Shown here: in pieces, positions 5,843 to 6,958 of the stretch
Position numbering within the stretch: position 1 is the stretch's first letter
How the letters are laid out: every line of letters begins with the position of its first letter
DNA from: Acidimicrobiaceae bacterium
GTDB lineage: Bacteria > Actinomycetota > Acidimicrobiia > Acidimicrobiales > UBA8190
Direction of reading: 5' to 3'
DNA: 6,958 bases
Assembly: GCA_003453695.1 (NCBI GenBank)
Contig: DMNK01000009.1
Coordinates: 1,320 to 8,277 of the forward strand
The notes under the pieces: model-generated
What the model was told of the DNA's origin: nothing
The model's database searches: none
What the model saw: only the letters and a program-made list of their open reading frames with translations
Made by a program: the position numbers and the translations under genes

Positions 5843-6007
5843 ATCCACGAGGGGACGTCGACCGGGACGTGCTGTTCCTGCAGTCCCCGCTCGGCGTTCT
5901 GGGCCATCCGGAAATGTGCGACCATACGGCCGCCTCGGGGTCGGTGGAGGTACGGTCGGCCGGAAGGTCATGATGAGCTGTCGGCTGTCACTTTTCGCGA
6001 TCGGATC

Positions 6008-6027
6008 TGGCACGCAAATGGCACGCA
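6008..6027. repeat. Two 9-bp direct repeats, arm-type integrase site candidate
   Basis: TGGCACGCA occurs at 6008-6016 and again at 6019-6027, a period of 11 bp or about one helical turn, so both copies face the same side of the DNA. They lie about 70-90 bp inside the tRNA 3' fragment, where the arm-binding domain of a tyrosine integrase would bind. An inverted repeat, GCGCT-AGG-AGCGC, follows at 6028-6040. The binding role is an inference from spacing and position. Confidence 0.5.
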
Positions 6028-6094
6028 GCGCTAGGAGCGCAGGCCTCACAAGGAGAAAAGACCAGGTCGAGGTGTATGCACTGAGATCCGACTA

Positions 6095-6141
6095 CAGCCT
6101 TCACACGGCTGAGGCCACAGGTTCGAGTCCTGTTGCGCCCA
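6095..6141 (+). other. 3' half of a tRNA-Val(CAC) gene, probable attachment site (attR)
   Basis: The segment folds exactly as the 3' part of a tRNA: anticodon stem CAGCC/GGCTG around loop TTCACAC (anticodon CAC, valine), a five-base variable loop AGGCC, T stem ACAGG/CCTGT with loop TTCGAGT, acceptor strand TGCGCCC and discriminator A; CCA is not encoded. The matching 5' acceptor GGGCGCA and a D arm are absent upstream, so this is not a functional tRNA gene. A tRNA truncated at the anticodon arm is the usual trace of integration into the 3' end of a tRNA gene: the intact, restored tRNA should sit at the other end of the element, to the left of this window. The reverse strand encodes GATGLEPVASAV, a typical spurious peptide from such tRNA ends. 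Confidence 0.85.
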
Positions 6142-6228
6142 CTCGCCGTTCCACTCTGGCCATCCGGTGAGGCGCGGCGCGGAGCCGAGCCATCGGGCTT
6201 CGGGTGGCAGCTAGGGTCCGGCACGGCG

Positions 6229-6958
6229 ATGTCGAAAGTGATGAACGCTCCGCTTCACCGTCGACCACACGTTGGCATTCTCTATTCGTGGATCGATCCA
6301 CGTGATCCTCTTGTCTGGTCGGGGATCCCGTCGAATCTCCTGTCAGCCTTCGAGAGGCTCGATGTCGCTTGCGTCGAGTGTGACGTGACCCCGCCCCGGC
6401 GAGTCGTGGGGGTCTTCAGCCGGGTTCGCTCCCGCCTGGGCCGACCTCGACTGATGATGCCTGCCGCGCCCGAGGTCCGAATGCTCACACGTCTGTGCGA
6501 TTCCTTGCGGAGTGTCCGTCACCAGGAACAGGTCGACGGCTGGATCGCGCTGTCGTACGCCCTCGGATCGCGCAAGCCCGTCCGGGGGAAGGTCGCCAGC
6601 CTGACGGATGTTTCTCCCGCGCAGATCTACGAGATGAACCGTGCCGCCCCCGGATCTGAATGGTTCAATCAAATGACGAGCGACGACTGGCGAGCGCACT
6701 CCCGGCAGCTCGTCCGCTTGCACCGGTCGGCCTATGCCTGCTGCGTTGCCAGTCACTGGACGGCGCGATCGATGGTGAGCGACCATGGCGTGGACCCGGC
6801 TCGCGTGCACGTGGTGGGCTTGGGACACGACATCGTTGCCGTCTCGCCGTCTCGGAATTGGTCGGTTCCCCGATTCCTCTTCATCGGGCGGGACTGGCAG
6901 CGCAAGAACGGCGATGCCGTCATCCGGGCGTTCGCCCGCCTGCGCCCTGCGTGGCCGG
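6229..6958 (+). CDS. GT-B (GT4-like) glycosyltransferase, C-terminus cut by window edge
   Basis: Open for 243 codons to the window end. Seen: a first Rossmann strand and loop (HVGILYSWIDPRDPLVWSGIP, about 14-34); the linker strand typical of GT4 enzymes (CCVASHWTARSMVSDHGVDPARVHVVGLGHDI, about 171-202), where family members normally have VxxxxNGVD; and the opening of the C-terminal nucleotide-sugar domain (FLFIGRDWQRKNGDAVIRAFARL, about 217-238). The E(x7)E donor-binding motif would be beyond the window. Expected role: transfer of a sugar from a nucleotide donor to a surface polysaccharide, lipid or metabolite; the acceptor cannot be told. No earlier in-frame ATG or GTG lies near 6229 and the ribosome site is weak (AGGG about 12 bases before), so the start is moderately sure; ATG 6241 is an alternative. 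It begins 88 bp after the tRNA fragment, so it is probably native chromosome flanking the element. Confidence 0.85.
   Translation, partial: MSKVMNAPLHRRPHVGILYSWIDPRDPLVWSGIPSNLLSAFERLDVACVECDVTPPRRVVGVFSRVRSRLGRPRLMMPAAPEVRMLTRLCDSLRSVRHQEQVDGWIALSYALGSRKPVRGKVASLTDVSPAQIYEMNRAAPGSEWFNQMTSDDWRAHSRQLVRLHRSAYACCVASHWTARSMVSDHGVDPARVHVVGLGHDIVAVSPSRNWSVPRFLFIGRDWQRKNGDAVIRAFARLRPAWP

Larger units (their letters stand above)
3069..6141. mobile_element. Right end of an integrative element (integrase to tRNA-Val att site)
   Basis: The integrase, its three small companion genes, the lipoprotein gene and the direct repeats lie left of a tRNA-Val 3' fragment. Given the tRNA orientation, element DNA is to the left of 6141 and chromosome to the right. 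The left limit is not seen; the recombinase module at 1-2526 may be inside the same element or a separate insertion. The integrase may not be the enzyme that used this exact site, as it is about 1.9 kb away. Confidence 0.55.

Noticed and set aside
6060..6141. Complete tRNA-Val gene
   Set aside because: The acceptor 5' strand GGGCGCA and a D arm are missing upstream of the anticodon stem, so only the 3' half is present.
6101..6301. Minus-strand 66-codon open frame ending in GATGLEPVASAV
   Set aside because: This ending is the well-known artefact produced by translating the reverse of a tRNA 3' end; it covers the tRNA fragment and the glycosyltransferase start.
6343..6828. Minus-strand 161-codon open frame
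   Set aside because: Antisense to the glycosyltransferase, which shows consecutive GT4-type motifs.
1..6958. CRISPR array
   Set aside because: No series of regularly spaced direct repeats was found; the only short direct repeat pair is the 9-mer at 6008-6027.

Overview
The window is high-GC DNA with GTG starts, strong GGAGG ribosome binding sites and tightly overlapping genes. The protein families are those I associate with Actinomycetota; a class such as Acidimicrobiia or a related lineage is possible but not shown. Most of the window looks like accessory, mobile DNA.

Left part (1-2526, minus strand): a three-gene operon transcribed leftwards. It encodes a complete tyrosine recombinase (370 aa), a small Cro/C1-type HTH protein (101 aa), and a larger protein cut by the window edge. 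That last protein starts with three four-cysteine zinc ribbons and runs into a core-binding region and the start of a second tyrosine recombinase domain. The genes are fused by ATGA and GTGA stop/start overlaps. Two small and large recombinase-like proteins plus a small DNA-binding protein recall the Tn554 tnpA/tnpB/tnpC logic and look like a self-contained transposition module. Two 13-bp palindromes lie upstream of the operon.

Middle (2527-3068): a long divergent intergenic region with no convincing gene. It holds a very strong nested 39-nt GC-rich stem-loop upstream of the next gene.

Centre right (3069-5168, plus strand): a phage-type tyrosine integrase (376 aa, full R-K-H-R-H-Y set) followed by three small genes at 3, 25 and 39 bp spacing. 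Two are unassigned conserved-looking proteins (123 and 82 aa) and the last is a DUF2442 protein. A perfect hairpin starts right after the last stop codon.

Right part (5169-6958): a convergent gene for a small predicted lipoprotein (minus strand), then a non-coding stretch with two 9-bp direct repeats, then the exact 3' half of a tRNA-Val(CAC) gene (anticodon arm to discriminator base) without its 5' half. This is the expected signature of an attachment site left by an integrase that uses the 3' end of a tRNA gene. By orientation the element lies to the left and the intact tRNA should lie left of the window; DNA after 6141 would be the chromosomal flank, which begins with a GT-B (GT4-like) glycosyltransferase gene running off the window.

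Overall reading (inference): the right end of an integrative element carrying its integrase, a small-gene cassette and a lipoprotein, next to or containing a second, independent three-gene recombinase module.
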